64,000 bases of DNA from Microbacterium murale (lineage in GTDB: Bacteria; Actinomycetota; Actinomycetes; Actinomycetales; Microbacteriaceae): positions 992,001 to 1,056,000 of the forward strand of contig NZ_BMCM01000001.1 of the NCBI RefSeq assembly GCF_014635185.1. Direction: 5' to 3'. A program made the translations under genes and the position numbers. The first letter of the stretch is position 1; every line of letters starts with the position of its first letter. Below are positions 16,743-25,368 of this stretch, in pieces. The notes beneath the pieces were generated by a model. That model was not told the DNA's origin. It was given only the letters and a program-made list of their open reading frames with translations, and did not search any database.

Positions 16743-17729
16743 ATGGGTCACGACACCCTGATGCTGGGACTGGACGCCGGCGGGACGTCGACCAGAGCAG
16801 TGCTGACGACGAGCCAGGGGGAGTGCATCGGGTACGGCGTAGGCGGGCGTGGGAACCCCATCGCCGCAGGTGCCGACCTCGCAGCCGAAGGCGTGCTGGA
16901 TGCTGTCGCTCTGGCTCTTGCCCCCTCATCGCGCAGCCTGGCGGATGTGTCGGTGATCACCGCGGCGATGGCGGGGCAGAAGGCCGTCGAGGGTGAAGGC
17001 GGATGGCTGCGCGATCGACTGGCTGCCGAAGGGTTCGCCGGCACGCTCACCTTCGAATCGGATCTGTTGGCGACGTACTCCAGCGGCTCGGTGGAACCGT
17101 TCGGCTACGCGATCGTGGCCGGAACCGGCGCGTGCGCCGTCCGTGTCTCGGGAGGCCGGATCGAGGCGACCGCAGATGGGCTGGGCTGGCTGCTCGGCGA
17201 CCGCGGGAGCGGCTTCTGGATCGGGCGCAGGGTGGCGAGGGCGGTCGTGCGGGATCTGGACGATGCGGGGCCGGCGACGGCGCTGACCGACGCAGTGCTC
17301 GAGCGTCTCGACATCGTCGAGGATGCGACCCGCAGAGAAGGCCGCTCGCGCACACTCGAGAATCTGGTCGGCTCGCTCTACGGTGTCCGCCCGATCGAAC
17401 TCGCCGCTCTCGCGCCGCTCGCCTTCACGGCTGACGACCCGGTGGCCGAGAGCATCCTCCGTCGAGCGGGCGAGCACCTCGCCGATTCGTTCGCCGCTGT
17501 GCTGTCCGGGCCGGGGCCGCTCGTCGTCGGAGGAAGCGTGCTCTTCCGGCCGAGCGAGGTCAGGGATGCCTTCATGCAGCGCCTCGGCGATTCCGCGGCC
17601 GGTCTCGAACTGCTTCCGGTCGTCGATGGGGCCGTCGGAGCGGGCGTGCTCGCGCTGCGTGCCGGCGGGGCTCGGCTGTCGTCCGAGACGCACGCCAGGC
17701 TCTGCGAGTCGATCGAGCGCTTCCGCTGA
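16743..17729 (+). CDS. BadF/BadG-family N-acetylglucosamine-type kinase
   Basis: 328 residues of the ASKHA kinase fold. Phosphate-1 motif LMLGLDAGGTSTRAVL at the N-terminus, GYAIVAGTGACAVR as phosphate-2, and GWLLGDRGSGFWIGRR, a pattern typical of BadF-type GlcNAc kinases; near the C-terminus GPLVVGGSVLFRP is the adenosine motif. Expected to phosphorylate an incoming N-acetylated or free amino sugar with ATP. Divergent from the regulator and importer operon, so import and phosphorylation can be co-regulated. Weak ribosome site; the AT-rich GGATAACAA just before the ATG may be a -10 of a short-leader transcript. Confidence 0.86.
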   Translation: MGHDTLMLGLDAGGTSTRAVLTTSQGECIGYGVGGRGNPIAAGADLAAEGVLDAVALALAPSSRSLADVSVITAAMAGQKAVEGEGGWLRDRLAAEGFAGTLTFESDLLATYSSGSVEPFGYAIVAGTGACAVRVSGGRIEATADGLGWLLGDRGSGFWIGRRVARAVVRDLDDAGPATALTDAVLERLDIVEDATRREGRSRTLENLVGSLYGVRPIELAALAPLAFTADDPVAESILRRAGEHLADSFAAVLSGPGPLVVGGSVLFRPSEVRDAFMQRLGDSAAGLELLPVVDGAVGAGVLALRAGGARLSSETHARLCESIERFR

Positions 17730-17751
17730 TCCCGACCAGTGCCGCATCATG

Positions 17752-17771
17752 TTCGATACTCTATGATCGAA
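17752..17771 (+). promoter_or_regulatory. Promoter with dyad operator for the SIS/ROK/PfkB/aldolase operon
   Basis: TTCGAT (17752-17757) and ATCGAA (17766-17771) form a perfect dyad with 8-nt spacer that covers a good -10 TATGAT (17762-17767). No clear -35 is seen. TCGAAAG recurs at 17804-17810. The stretch to 17820 is strikingly AT-rich. The DeoR regulator encoded at the end of the operon is the natural candidate to bind here. Confidence 0.6.
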
Positions 17772-17820
17772 AGTAGACACAATCAATCAAAATAAAGCAT
17801 TCTTCGAAAGGCTCGACTAC

Positions 17821-18723
17821 ATGACCGACTCGGTCCCCGGCGCGTTCATGCGTGCGGAGCTCTTCTCCCAGCCCGAGACCTGGGCGCGCGCCGCCGACAT
17901 GCGTGACGAGCAGAAGCTGCTTCCTGCCGCAGGCACCCGTGTCGCCGTCGTCGGCTGCGGTACTTCGTGGTTCATCGCGCAGTCGTATGCCGCTCTGCGC
18001 GAGACCTCCGGCCTCGGCATCACGGATGCGTACGCGGCATCCGAGGCGTTCCTCGACCGTGACTACGACGCCGTCGTGGCGCTCACTCGTTCGGGAACCA
18101 CCAGCGAGGTGCTCGAGCTCGCCGAGCAGATCAAGGGCCGCATTCCGGTCATCGGCGTGATCGGCGACCCGACCTCGCCCCTGGTCGACCTGGTCGACGA
18201 GGCCGTGCTGATGCCGTTCGCCGACGAGCAGTCGGTCGTGCAGACGCGCTTCGCCACCACCGCGCTCACGCTGTTCCGCGCCTCGCTCGGCCTCGATGGC
18301 GACGTCGCGCGCTCGATCACGGATGCTTCGGCCGTGCTCGCCGCCACCGACGATGCCGCGCTCGCCGAGGCCGAGCAGTACACGTTCCTCGGCCGCAACT
18401 GGACGATCGGCCTCGCGCATGAGGCCGCTCTGAAGATGCGCGAGTCGTCGCAGTCGTGGACCGAGTCGTACCCGTCGATGGACTACCGGCACGGCCCGAT
18501 CGCGATCGCCGCTCCCGGCCGCATCACCTGGCAGTTCGGCGTCGCACCCGAAGGGCTCGCAGACCAGGTGCAGGCGACCGGCGGCCGCTTCGTGCAGCAC
18601 GACGTCGACCCGCTCGCCGATCTCGTGCGTCTGCACCGCGTGGCACTCGAGCGGGCCGTGGCCAAGGGCCTCGACCCCGACCTGCCCCGCAACCTCACCC
18701 GCTCGGTCGTCCTGGACGCGTGA
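17821..18723 (+). CDS. SIS-domain aldose-ketose isomerase/deaminase (AgaS-like)
   Basis: 300 residues with two SIS halves as in GlmS C-terminal and AgaS proteins: RVAVVGCGTSWFIAQSYAALRE near residue 41, VALTRSGTTSEVLELAEQIKG near residue 86, and FLGRNWTIGLAHEAALKMRESS near residue 196. AgaS-type enzymes convert galactosamine-6-P to tagatose-6-P; related SIS proteins act as fructosamine deglycases. First gene of an operon that next encodes a ROK kinase, a PfkB kinase and a class II aldolase, which fits production of a ketose-6-phosphate here. AAAGG precedes the ATG. Confidence 0.8.
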   Translation: MTDSVPGAFMRAELFSQPETWARAADMRDEQKLLPAAGTRVAVVGCGTSWFIAQSYAALRETSGLGITDAYAASEAFLDRDYDAVVALTRSGTTSEVLELAEQIKGRIPVIGVIGDPTSPLVDLVDEAVLMPFADEQSVVQTRFATTALTLFRASLGLDGDVARSITDASAVLAATDDAALAEAEQYTFLGRNWTIGLAHEAALKMRESSQSWTESYPSMDYRHGPIAIAAPGRITWQFGVAPEGLADQVQATGGRFVQHDVDPLADLVRLHRVALERAVAKGLDPDLPRNLTRSVVLDA

Positions 18724-18740
18724 TGGCCCCCGCCGAGACC

Positions 18741-18793
18741 GCAACACCGCGCCGAGACGGCGGCGAACCGTCGCCGTCTCGGCGCGGTGTTGC
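18741..18793. repeat. Long perfect hairpin between the SIS and ROK kinase genes
   Basis: A 22-bp arm starting GCAACACCGCGCCGAGACGG (18741-18762) is perfectly complementary to 18772-18793. The 9-nt centre GCGAACCGT can extend pairing by two to three base pairs. It lies just after the SIS stop. No T-run follows, so it may attenuate downstream transcription or stabilise the upstream mRNA. It shares the CGCCGAGAC/GTCTCGGCG arm with the element at 32665. Confidence 0.85.
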
Positions 18794-18854
18794 AGGTTCG
18801 CGGGTTCCGGATGCGCGGGCGTCCGCGCGGCTCGGGATCGGTGAGGGGGCGGCG

Positions 18855-19748
18855 GTGCTCGCCTTCGACGTCGGGGGCACGGACATCAAGTCGGCGATCT
18901 TCGACGCTTACGGCACAGCCCTCGGGCTGCGCCGCACACCGACACCGCCGCTTGGCGATGAACCGGCGGCCGCGCTGATCGAGGAGCTGGCGCGTCTCTC
19001 GGACGAGCTGCGGGCGCAGCATCCGCAGGTCGTACCGGCCGCGCTCGGTTTCGTCGTGCCGGGGATCGTCGATGCGGATGCCGGGATCGGCGTCTTCGCG
19101 AGCAATCTGGGCTGGCGTGATGCACCGCTTCGCGACCTCGCGGCAGAACGGCTGCAGCTGCCGATCGCGTTCGACCATGACGTGCGTTCGGCGAGTTGGG
19201 CTGAGCACCGGCTCGGCGGCGCACGTGCGCACGACGATGTCGTGGTGCTGATCATCGGCACCGGCATCGCGGGTGCCATCCTCGTGGGAGGCGAGCCGTA
19301 CACGGCGGGCGGCTACGCCGGCGAGATCGGGCACTCTCCCATCGCCGACGGACCCGAGTGCGCGTGCGGAGCGCGCGGCTGCCTCGAGGCCATCGCCTCG
19401 GCAGGCGTCATCGCCCGCCGCTACGCCGCAGAGACCGGCACCACTCCCGACGGAGCCAGGGACGTCATCGCGCGCGCGGCCGCCGGCGATGCCGTCGCCG
19501 CGCGCATCTGGGACGACGCGCTCGACGCGCTCACGATGTCGCTCGCGCAGCTGACCGCGATGTTCGCACCCCAGGCGATCGTGATCGGCGGCGGCCTGTC
19601 TCTCGCCGGCGGTGCGCTGTTCGACGAGCTGCGTACACGGCTCGCGGCCAGGCTCAGCTTCCATCGGATGCCGGAACTGCTGCCAGCCGAACTCCAGGGC
19701 AACGCCGGACTCATCGGTGCGGCCCTGCGTGCCAGGGAGCTGACATGA
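18855..19748 (+). CDS. ROK family sugar kinase
   Basis: 297 residues from GTG 18855, which has GAGGGGG five nt upstream and gives the usual ROK length. An ATG at 18723 would overlap the SIS stop and give 341 residues, but its first 44 codons would consist largely of the long hairpin. Motifs: LAFDVGGTDIKSAIFD (phosphate-1), AFDHDVRSASWAE (catalytic Asp region), VLIIGTGIAGAIL, and the ROK zinc-type signature CACGARGCLEAIASAG. Phosphorylates a hexose or amino sugar. Stop overlaps the next start by 4 nt. Confidence 0.85.
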   Translation: MLAFDVGGTDIKSAIFDAYGTALGLRRTPTPPLGDEPAAALIEELARLSDELRAQHPQVVPAALGFVVPGIVDADAGIGVFASNLGWRDAPLRDLAAERLQLPIAFDHDVRSASWAEHRLGGARAHDDVVVLIIGTGIAGAILVGGEPYTAGGYAGEIGHSPIADGPECACGARGCLEAIASAGVIARRYAAETGTTPDGARDVIARAAAGDAVAARIWDDALDALTMSLAQLTAMFAPQAIVIGGGLSLAGGALFDELRTRLAARLSFHRMPELLPAELQGNAGLIGAALRARELT

Positions 19749-20818
19749 TCCTGACCGTCACCGCGAACCCCGCGCTCGATCTGACGTGGGAGATCGACCG
19801 CATCGAGATCGGCGGCACGCACCGTGCCGACACCGGTGCTGTCCGTGCCGGCGGCAAGGGCCTCAACGTCGCCAGGGTCGCTCACGCACAGGGCTTCGAT
19901 GTCCGCGCACTGACGACCTGCGGCGGGGCGACAGGCGCAGAGCTGCGCGATGAACTCGAGGCGAGCGGGATGCCGCACGTGCTCATCCCGGTCACCGCAC
20001 CCACCCGGCGCAGCGTCGCGTGGGTCGATCGCTCACTCGGCGACACCACGATCGTCAACGAACGCGGCGTGAACCCGAGCGTGGAAGAGTGGTCGGCATT
20101 CACCGCGGCTGTGCGCGGGCAGGCCGCCGCGGCATCCGTGCTGGTGATCTCGGGCAGCTTCCCGCCCTGCGCACCGTCGAGGCTTCTGCCGGAGCTCATC
20201 GCGGCGGGTGCCGGGCGCCCCGTGATCGTCGACACCTCCGGACCAGCGCTGCTCACGGCGGCGGATGCCGGAGCATCCGTCCTCAAACCGAACAAGGCCG
20301 AACTCGCCGAGGCGACCGGCATGGCCGACCCGATCGACGGGGCGCGCGCACTCATCGCCCGCGGGGCGGGGCTCGTGCTGCTGTCGCTCGGCGCCGAGGG
20401 CATGTATGCGGTCACGGCCGATCGGGTGCTGCGCGCCCGACTGCCCGAGCGACTCGCCGGCAACCCGACCGGAGCGGGCGACGCGGCTGTCGCCGCCGCC
20501 GCGACGCTCCTTGCCGAGAAGGTCGGTGCCGCAAGCGACAGTGCGAGCGACCTTGCTGCTGACCCGGCCGCCTCGGGCTTCGACCCGGAAGCGATCCTGC
20601 GCCGTGCGACCGCGTGGTCGGCTGCGGCAGTGCTCATGCCGCTCGCGGGCGAGATCCACCCCACGTGGCGCGACCTCCAACGCGCGCTGATACTCGACAC
20701 CGTTCCCGGCGAGACATCACCGCCGACACGACACGCCACCGCGCACGAGGTGTCTCATGCCGCAGATGGTGTCTCACCCGTTCCCGCCGCATCACACGAC
20801 CCGGAAGAGCCCGCATGA
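19745..20818 (+). CDS. PfkB family 1-phosphofructokinase/tagatose-6-phosphate kinase
   Basis: 357 residues. ILTVTANPALDLTWEID at the N-terminus and RAGGKGLNVARVAHAQG (PfkB signature 1) are typical of the FruK/LacC branch, which phosphorylates ketohexose monophosphates; NPTGAGDAAVAA holds the catalytic Asp of signature 2. Start fixed by the ATGA overlap. In this operon the expected reaction is tagatose-6-P or fructose-1-P to the bisphosphate. The last 60 or so residues after the fold are low-complexity, an unusual C-terminal extension. Confidence 0.85.
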   Translation: MILTVTANPALDLTWEIDRIEIGGTHRADTGAVRAGGKGLNVARVAHAQGFDVRALTTCGGATGAELRDELEASGMPHVLIPVTAPTRRSVAWVDRSLGDTTIVNERGVNPSVEEWSAFTAAVRGQAAAASVLVISGSFPPCAPSRLLPELIAAGAGRPVIVDTSGPALLTAADAGASVLKPNKAELAEATGMADPIDGARALIARGAGLVLLSLGAEGMYAVTADRVLRARLPERLAGNPTGAGDAAVAAAATLLAEKVGAASDSASDLAADPAASGFDPEAILRRATAWSAAAVLMPLAGEIHPTWRDLQRALILDTVPGETSPPTRHATAHEVSHAADGVSPVPAASHDPEEPA

Positions 20819-21717
20819 CCCTCGTCTCCGCCGCTGACCTCGTCCGCGCTGCCGCCACCCAGAACCGCGGGATCGGCGCGTTCAACGTGATCCACCTCGA
20901 GACGGCAGAGGCGCTGGTCGCGGCATCCGCTCAGGCAGATCTTCCGGTCATCCTGCAGATCTCGCAGAACTGCGCGAAGTATCACGGCGCGCTCGAGCCG
21001 ATCGCCCTCGCCACGCTCGCGGTGGCGCGCCGGGCCGAGACCCCGGTCGCCGTGCACCTCGACCACGCCGAGAACCCCGAGCTCGTCGACGAGGCCATCG
21101 CCCTCGGATTCGGTTCGGTCATGTTCGACGGCGGCGCGCTGCCCTACGACGACAACGTCGCTCTGACCCGCGCCGTCGCCGCCCGCGCGCATGCCGCTGG
21201 CGTCTACGTCGAGGGTGAGCTGGGTGAGGTCGGCGGCAAGGACGGCGCGCATGCGCCCGGCGTGCGCACGGATCCGGACGAGGCTCGCGCGTTCGTCGCC
21301 GAGACCGGAGTCGACGCATTGGCCGTCGCGGTCGGCTCGTCGCACGCCATGACCGATCGCAGCGCGTCACTCGACATCGCGTTGATCGGCCGGCTGCGTG
21401 CGGCGCTCCGGCAGAGCGGCCGGAATGGTGCGGATGTGCCGCTCGTGCTGCACGGATCGTCCGGCGTCGCGGATGCTGTCATCATGGATGCTGTGCGCGC
21501 AGGCATGACGAAGATCAATGTGTCCACGCATCTGAACGGCTTCTTCACGCGGGCGGTGCGCTCGATTCTCGACGGCGACGAGGGCCTGGTCGATTCGCGC
21601 AAGTACATCGCTCCCGGACGTGCGGCGGTTGTCGACGAGGCGGCGCGGATGCTGCGACTGTTCGCGCTGCAGGACGCACAACCCACCACTTCCGCCGCGT
21701 CTCAGGAATCGGTGTGA
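20815..21717 (+). CDS. Class II ketose-bisphosphate aldolase (tagatose/fructose-bisphosphate type)
   Basis: 300 residues from ATG 20815 (ATGA overlap). Class II aldolase motifs: HLDHAENPELVDEAIALGFGSVMFDGG (zinc His and catalytic Asp), EGELGEVGGKDG (Glu), VGSSHAMT, LVLHGSSGVADAVI (zinc His) and TKINVSTHLNGFF (phosphate site). Cleaves a ketose-1,6-bisphosphate to dihydroxyacetone phosphate and glyceraldehyde-3-phosphate. Its place after a PfkB kinase argues for a dedicated catabolic aldolase (GatY/KbaY/AgaY-like) and not the housekeeping enzyme. Confidence 0.87.
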   Translation: MTLVSAADLVRAAATQNRGIGAFNVIHLETAEALVAASAQADLPVILQISQNCAKYHGALEPIALATLAVARRAETPVAVHLDHAENPELVDEAIALGFGSVMFDGGALPYDDNVALTRAVAARAHAAGVYVEGELGEVGGKDGAHAPGVRTDPDEARAFVAETGVDALAVAVGSSHAMTDRSASLDIALIGRLRAALRQSGRNGADVPLVLHGSSGVADAVIMDAVRAGMTKINVSTHLNGFFTRAVRSILDGDEGLVDSRKYIAPGRAAVVDEAARMLRLFALQDAQPTTSAASQESV

Positions 21718-22469
21718 AGCGCGCATCGCGGTTGACTGCGATCCTCGACCTGCTCGCTGCCCAGGGCGAGGTGACTGTCGAAGAACTGGTCGAGCGGCTC
21801 GATGCGTCTCCGGCGACGGCGAGGCGCGATCTCGACAGCCTCGCCGAGCAGCGGCTGCTCACCCGCACGCATGGCGGCGCGGTGGCGCAGTCGGTCGCCT
21901 ACGAGCTGCCCGTCCGCTACAAGAGCCACCAGCGCACGCATGAGAAGGACGCCATCGCGCGCGCAGCATCCGCACTCGTCACGACCGCATCCGTCGTCGG
22001 GCTTTCGGGCGGAACGACGACCACGGCGATCGCGGCGGCGCTCGCCGCCCGCGCCGACCTCGGCGAGTTCACCGTCGTCACCAACGCGGTGAACATCGCC
22101 GCCCAGCTGGCGACCAGGCCCGACATCAAGGTCGTGGTGACCGGCGGAGTGATCCACTCCCGCAGCTACGAGCTCGTCGGTCCGTTCGCTGAGCAGCTGC
22201 TCAGCGGCATCCGCCTCGACATCGCCTTCATCGGCGTGAACGCGCTCTCGGCCGAAGACGGCGCGAGCACCCACGACGAGCGCGAGGCCGCCGTCAACCG
22301 GATGATGGCGTCGCGTGCCGCGCGGGCCGTCGCGGTGGCCGATTCAAGCAAGATCGGCCAGGCGGCGTTCGCGTTCGTCGGCGGTCCGGAGCTGTTCCCG
22401 ACGGTGATCACGGATGCTCCGGCCCCTGAACTCGCGGATGCCGGCTACGAGGTCGTTGTGGCCCGCTGA
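21714..22469 (+). CDS. DeoR/GlpR family transcriptional regulator
   Basis: 251 residues from GTG 21714, overlapping the aldolase stop. N-terminal DeoR HTH (RLTAILDLLAAQGEVTVEELVERLDASPATARRDLDSL) and DeoRC sensor domain with VVGLSGGTTTTAIAAAL and FIGVNALSAEDGASTHDEREAAVNRMM, a phosphosugar-binding fold. Last gene of the operon, so probably an autoregulatory repressor acting at the dyad upstream of 17821. Related family members (AgaR, LacR) answer to tagatose-6-P or similar intermediates. Confidence 0.88.
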   Translation: MKRASRLTAILDLLAAQGEVTVEELVERLDASPATARRDLDSLAEQRLLTRTHGGAVAQSVAYELPVRYKSHQRTHEKDAIARAASALVTTASVVGLSGGTTTTAIAAALAARADLGEFTVVTNAVNIAAQLATRPDIKVVVTGGVIHSRSYELVGPFAEQLLSGIRLDIAFIGVNALSAEDGASTHDEREAAVNRMMASRAARAVAVADSSKIGQAAFAFVGGPELFPTVITDAPAPELADAGYEVVVAR

Positions 22470-22710
22470 GCCGCCGTCACCCCGCTACTCGCTCGGCGGG
22501 GTTGACGGGGCGCAGACACACGAAGGGGTGCGCGCGAGTGAAATCGCACGCACCCCAAGTAGTCGGTGTCTGTCGTCTACGTCCCCGAACGTAACCCCAG
22601 TGACTGGCGCCCCCTCGCGCTCCGTGACCCTCCTGGAGCGCTTCGCCTGACACCTTCCGCATATCAGGAGCGATGAGCATCCCTCCTGATACATCGGAAC
22701 GGGAATTCAC
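22470..22710. other. Convergent intergenic gap with three hairpins
   Basis: No gene seen. Three dyads: 22525-22556 (GGGGTGCGCGCGA with TCGCACGCACCCC, one mismatch, 6-nt loop), 22617-22641 (GCGCTCC/GGAGCGC) and 22662-22691 (TATCAGGAG/CTCCTGATA). The first suits termination of the DeoR operon and the last termination of the leftward CHAT gene. Confidence 0.6.
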
Positions 22711-25191
22711 TTAGAATCCGCTGCCGTGGCACTGGAACGGGGTTCGGTGGCCGGTCGCCTCGGACGCCGCGGCCAGTGCGACGGCTGGGCTGTCGCCTCG
22801 GCTGAGGCCTACATGAACCGCGGCCAGGAGGGTGCTGGCGATGTCGTCGGAGACGACTGCGGGAGCGGCGATCACGCTGCGCGTCCCGGCGTGCAACCAC
22901 ACCCGTGTCATCCCGAGCGCCTCCTCACCCCACCGCACCGACGAGTGCCCGAGTTCGCAGGCCGAGAGCACGACCGTCTCGGGTGCGTGCGGGATGAGAT
23001 CGACGTCGTACCCGAACAGTGTGCCGTCGACGAGCTCGAAACCGGCGAACAGCGGGTTGTCGACGGCGTGGTGCCCATGAGCGGCGATGTGCAGCAGGTC
23101 GACGCGTCCGGCGAGGTCGGTGACGGCATCGACTCTCGCATTCTCGCCGGTGAGCACGGCCGGGTCGGACCAGGCGGATGCTGCGGCACGCACCTCTTCG
23201 ACGGCGCGGGGAACGCGCGGCCCGCCGGCGAACCCCACGAACCTCATCGGCGCTGCCGCCGGGCGCTCCTGCATCCATCGCGACGCCGACGTGGCGAGAG
23301 TGAACGGTCGGGCGTGATTGGTCGGCAGCATGGCCCACGGGATGCCGGCGAGGAGGCCGGGCACGGTCAGCACGAGGCGGCGAGCGCCGATCGCGGCACG
23401 CACCGGAGCGAGTAGTGCGTCGTCGAGGCGCAGCATCCGATCGTCCAGCGCGCGAGCGACCACCTCTGCCATCGGACCGCTGCGGATGGAGGCCGACACG
23501 TCGAGGTCTGCGCGCAGCCCGTCGGAGGCGCGCTTCACGTCAGGCCAGTCGAGGTCGACGATGCGGCTGGCGTCGGCAGTCGTGACGAGGCACAGCAGGG
23601 AGGCTCCGGTGAAGACGTAGGACAGCACTGCGGTGTCCGGATCGAGCGAGGCCCTCAACTCGTCGAGCGTCACCCGTGGACGCAGGTCCCCGGCGCCGGT
23701 CGCCGTCCACTGGCGGTCGCGCACTCGATCGCGCAGCGTGCGCACCTGGGGATCGGTGGTCCATTCAGTCCCGGAGAGATCTGTGCGCAGCATCCGCAAC
23801 GTCGCCAGGTCGTCGGCGAGATGACTGTCGCGGGGCGGACGTACGGGGGCCACCTGTTGGCTGAGGTGGCGTGCACGCTCGGACCAGTCGAACAGGATCG
23901 CGGGGTCCCGGCTGTCCCCCGCGGCTGCGAGCCCTCGGAAGATCAGACCGGTGCCGTGCATCGCAAGCGACACCTGCAGGTCGAGCGCGCCGAAGGATCG
24001 TTGCCAATCGGAGAGGAGGTCGAGTCCGTGGGCCGCATGGCGACGGGCTTGCGCTGCGCGTCCGTGCGCCTGCGCGCGAGCGGCGCGCACCTCGGCGGCG
24101 CGCAGGCGCAACGGAGTCGGGGAATCACGCGGAAGCCGGGGGAGGCGCTCAGCCGGATCGCCATCGCCACGCTGATCGGCGGCGAGGGCGGCGCTGAATC
24201 GCACGGCCGTGGCTTCGGCGGGGAATCCGCAGGTGTTGAGCGCATCGACGGTCGCGGCGAATTCGGCGGCGGTCGGGAGAGCGGCATCGCGTCCGCCGAT
24301 GCCCAGGCGATCGTTGGCGACCGCATGGGCGAGTCGGGCATCAAGGCGAATGGCGTCGCTGCGCGCGGCCCAGCTCTCAGCACCGAGCGCGCGGAACCGG
24401 CGGGCAGCCGAGCGAGCGACCCCCTGCGCCCGCTCGGGGTCGTGCCGGACCAGCGAACGGGCGAGGTGGTACTCCGCCTCGGCCTGTGACTGGCGCATCC
24501 GGGCCGCTCCGAACGTCGTGGCGACGCTGTCGAGCAGGCGTTCCGCCTCGTCGACGAGGCCCGCGTCGCGCAGCACCTCGGCCCGATCGAGGTCGCTCAT
24601 CGCCGCACCCTCAGGGGAGGAGGCCGCGATCACCGGGCGCGACCTGGCCATGAGCTCGAGAGCTTCGACGAGGTCGCCGCGCAGCAACGCGGTGTAACCG
24701 AGGTTGTGGCGTGCCTCGGCGGCCGCGGCGACGTCGCCCTCGGCCTCGTAGATCGTGACCGCCTGTTCGAGATCGGCGGTGGACGCGGCGAACGCCCGTC
24801 GGTGCATGTGCACGAGAGAGCGGTTCAACAGGCAGTTGGCGCGCGCTGTGCCGCTGAGGCCCGTGATCGCTCGGGTGAGCATCTCGTCGGCGTCGTCCAG
24901 GCGTCCCGCGCGCGTGAACAGGACGCCCAGCTGGCCTGCGATGATCGCCTGGGTCTCGACGCTCACGCCGTCGCGGTCGAGTGCTTCGCGGCACAACGCC
25001 TCGGCCCGCACCGGTTCGCCGGTCTGCGCGAGCACGTACGCCATGGTCCCCGCGATCCGGGACTGCAGGTCCGCTCCGGCATCCGTCGCCCGCGAGGCCG
25101 CACGTTCGAGGAGCCGGCGCGCCTCTGCGTACCGCTGCGCGTTCGAGGCGTCGCGTCCTCGCTCATACAACTCACGCGCAGTAGTCCCCAT
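22711..25191 (-). CDS. TPR-CHAT protease (caspase-like)
   Basis: 826 residues from ATG 25191; the upstream extension to 25281 runs into a palindromic repeat and is rejected. The N-terminal half or more is helical repeat (Ala/Leu/Arg-rich TPR units such as LYERGRDASNAQRYAEARRLLERAA, ANCLLNRSLVHMHRRAFA). The last 230 residues are a CHAT domain; the likely catalytic pair is His705 in LLHIAAHGHH and Cys745 in VVLSACELG. CHAT proteins are caspase-like cysteine proteases, and TPRs usually sense a partner or substrate. No signal peptide or membrane segment, so cytoplasmic. Last gene of a cassette with a subtilisin-like protease, a small partner and an ECF sigma factor. Confidence 0.88.
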   Translation of the reverse strand: MGTTARELYERGRDASNAQRYAEARRLLERAASRATDAGADLQSRIAGTMAYVLAQTGEPVRAEALCREALDRDGVSVETQAIIAGQLGVLFTRAGRLDDADEMLTRAITGLSGTARANCLLNRSLVHMHRRAFAASTADLEQAVTIYEAEGDVAAAAEARHNLGYTALLRGDLVEALELMARSRPVIAASSPEGAAMSDLDRAEVLRDAGLVDEAERLLDSVATTFGAARMRQSQAEAEYHLARSLVRHDPERAQGVARSAARRFRALGAESWAARSDAIRLDARLAHAVANDRLGIGGRDAALPTAAEFAATVDALNTCGFPAEATAVRFSAALAADQRGDGDPAERLPRLPRDSPTPLRLRAAEVRAARAQAHGRAAQARRHAAHGLDLLSDWQRSFGALDLQVSLAMHGTGLIFRGLAAAGDSRDPAILFDWSERARHLSQQVAPVRPPRDSHLADDLATLRMLRTDLSGTEWTTDPQVRTLRDRVRDRQWTATGAGDLRPRVTLDELRASLDPDTAVLSYVFTGASLLCLVTTADASRIVDLDWPDVKRASDGLRADLDVSASIRSGPMAEVVARALDDRMLRLDDALLAPVRAAIGARRLVLTVPGLLAGIPWAMLPTNHARPFTLATSASRWMQERPAAAPMRFVGFAGGPRVPRAVEEVRAAASAWSDPAVLTGENARVDAVTDLAGRVDLLHIAAHGHHAVDNPLFAGFELVDGTLFGYDVDLIPHAPETVVLSACELGHSSVRWGEEALGMTRVWLHAGTRSVIAAPAVVSDDIASTLLAAVHVGLSRGDSPAVALAAASEATGHRTPFQCHGSGF

Positions 25192-25237
25192 GCTCTCAGG
25201 ATGCCGTGTCCGCCCCGCACGCGAAAGCCTCGGGCGC

Positions 25238-25326
25238 CGGTACAGATGGCGGCCCAAAGGTACAGATGTGGGTTCACACACCGTGTTTCGACCGACATCT
25301 GTGAAAATCCACCGACATCTGTACCG
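25238..25326. repeat. Dispersed palindromic repeat, copy A
   Basis: Outer arms CGGTACAGATG (25238-25248) and CATCTGTACCG (25316-25326) are perfect; inner arms contain TACAGATGTGGGT and ACCGACATCTGTGA. The element fills the gap between the protease and CHAT genes. The same arms recur at 30499, 51214 and 53785. Confidence 0.85.
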
Positions 25327-25368
25327 CGATCAGCCGAAAGCGGTGCGGTCAGCCGGAGGGCGGTGGGG

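Noticed and set aside
18723-18854. 44-codon N-terminal extension of the ROK kinase from ATG 18723
   Set aside because: It encodes mainly the two arms of a perfect hairpin, and a better start with a ribosome site is at GTG 18855.
25192-25281. 30-codon N-terminal extension of the CHAT protein
   Set aside because: It reads into the dispersed palindromic repeat copy A and has no conserved features.
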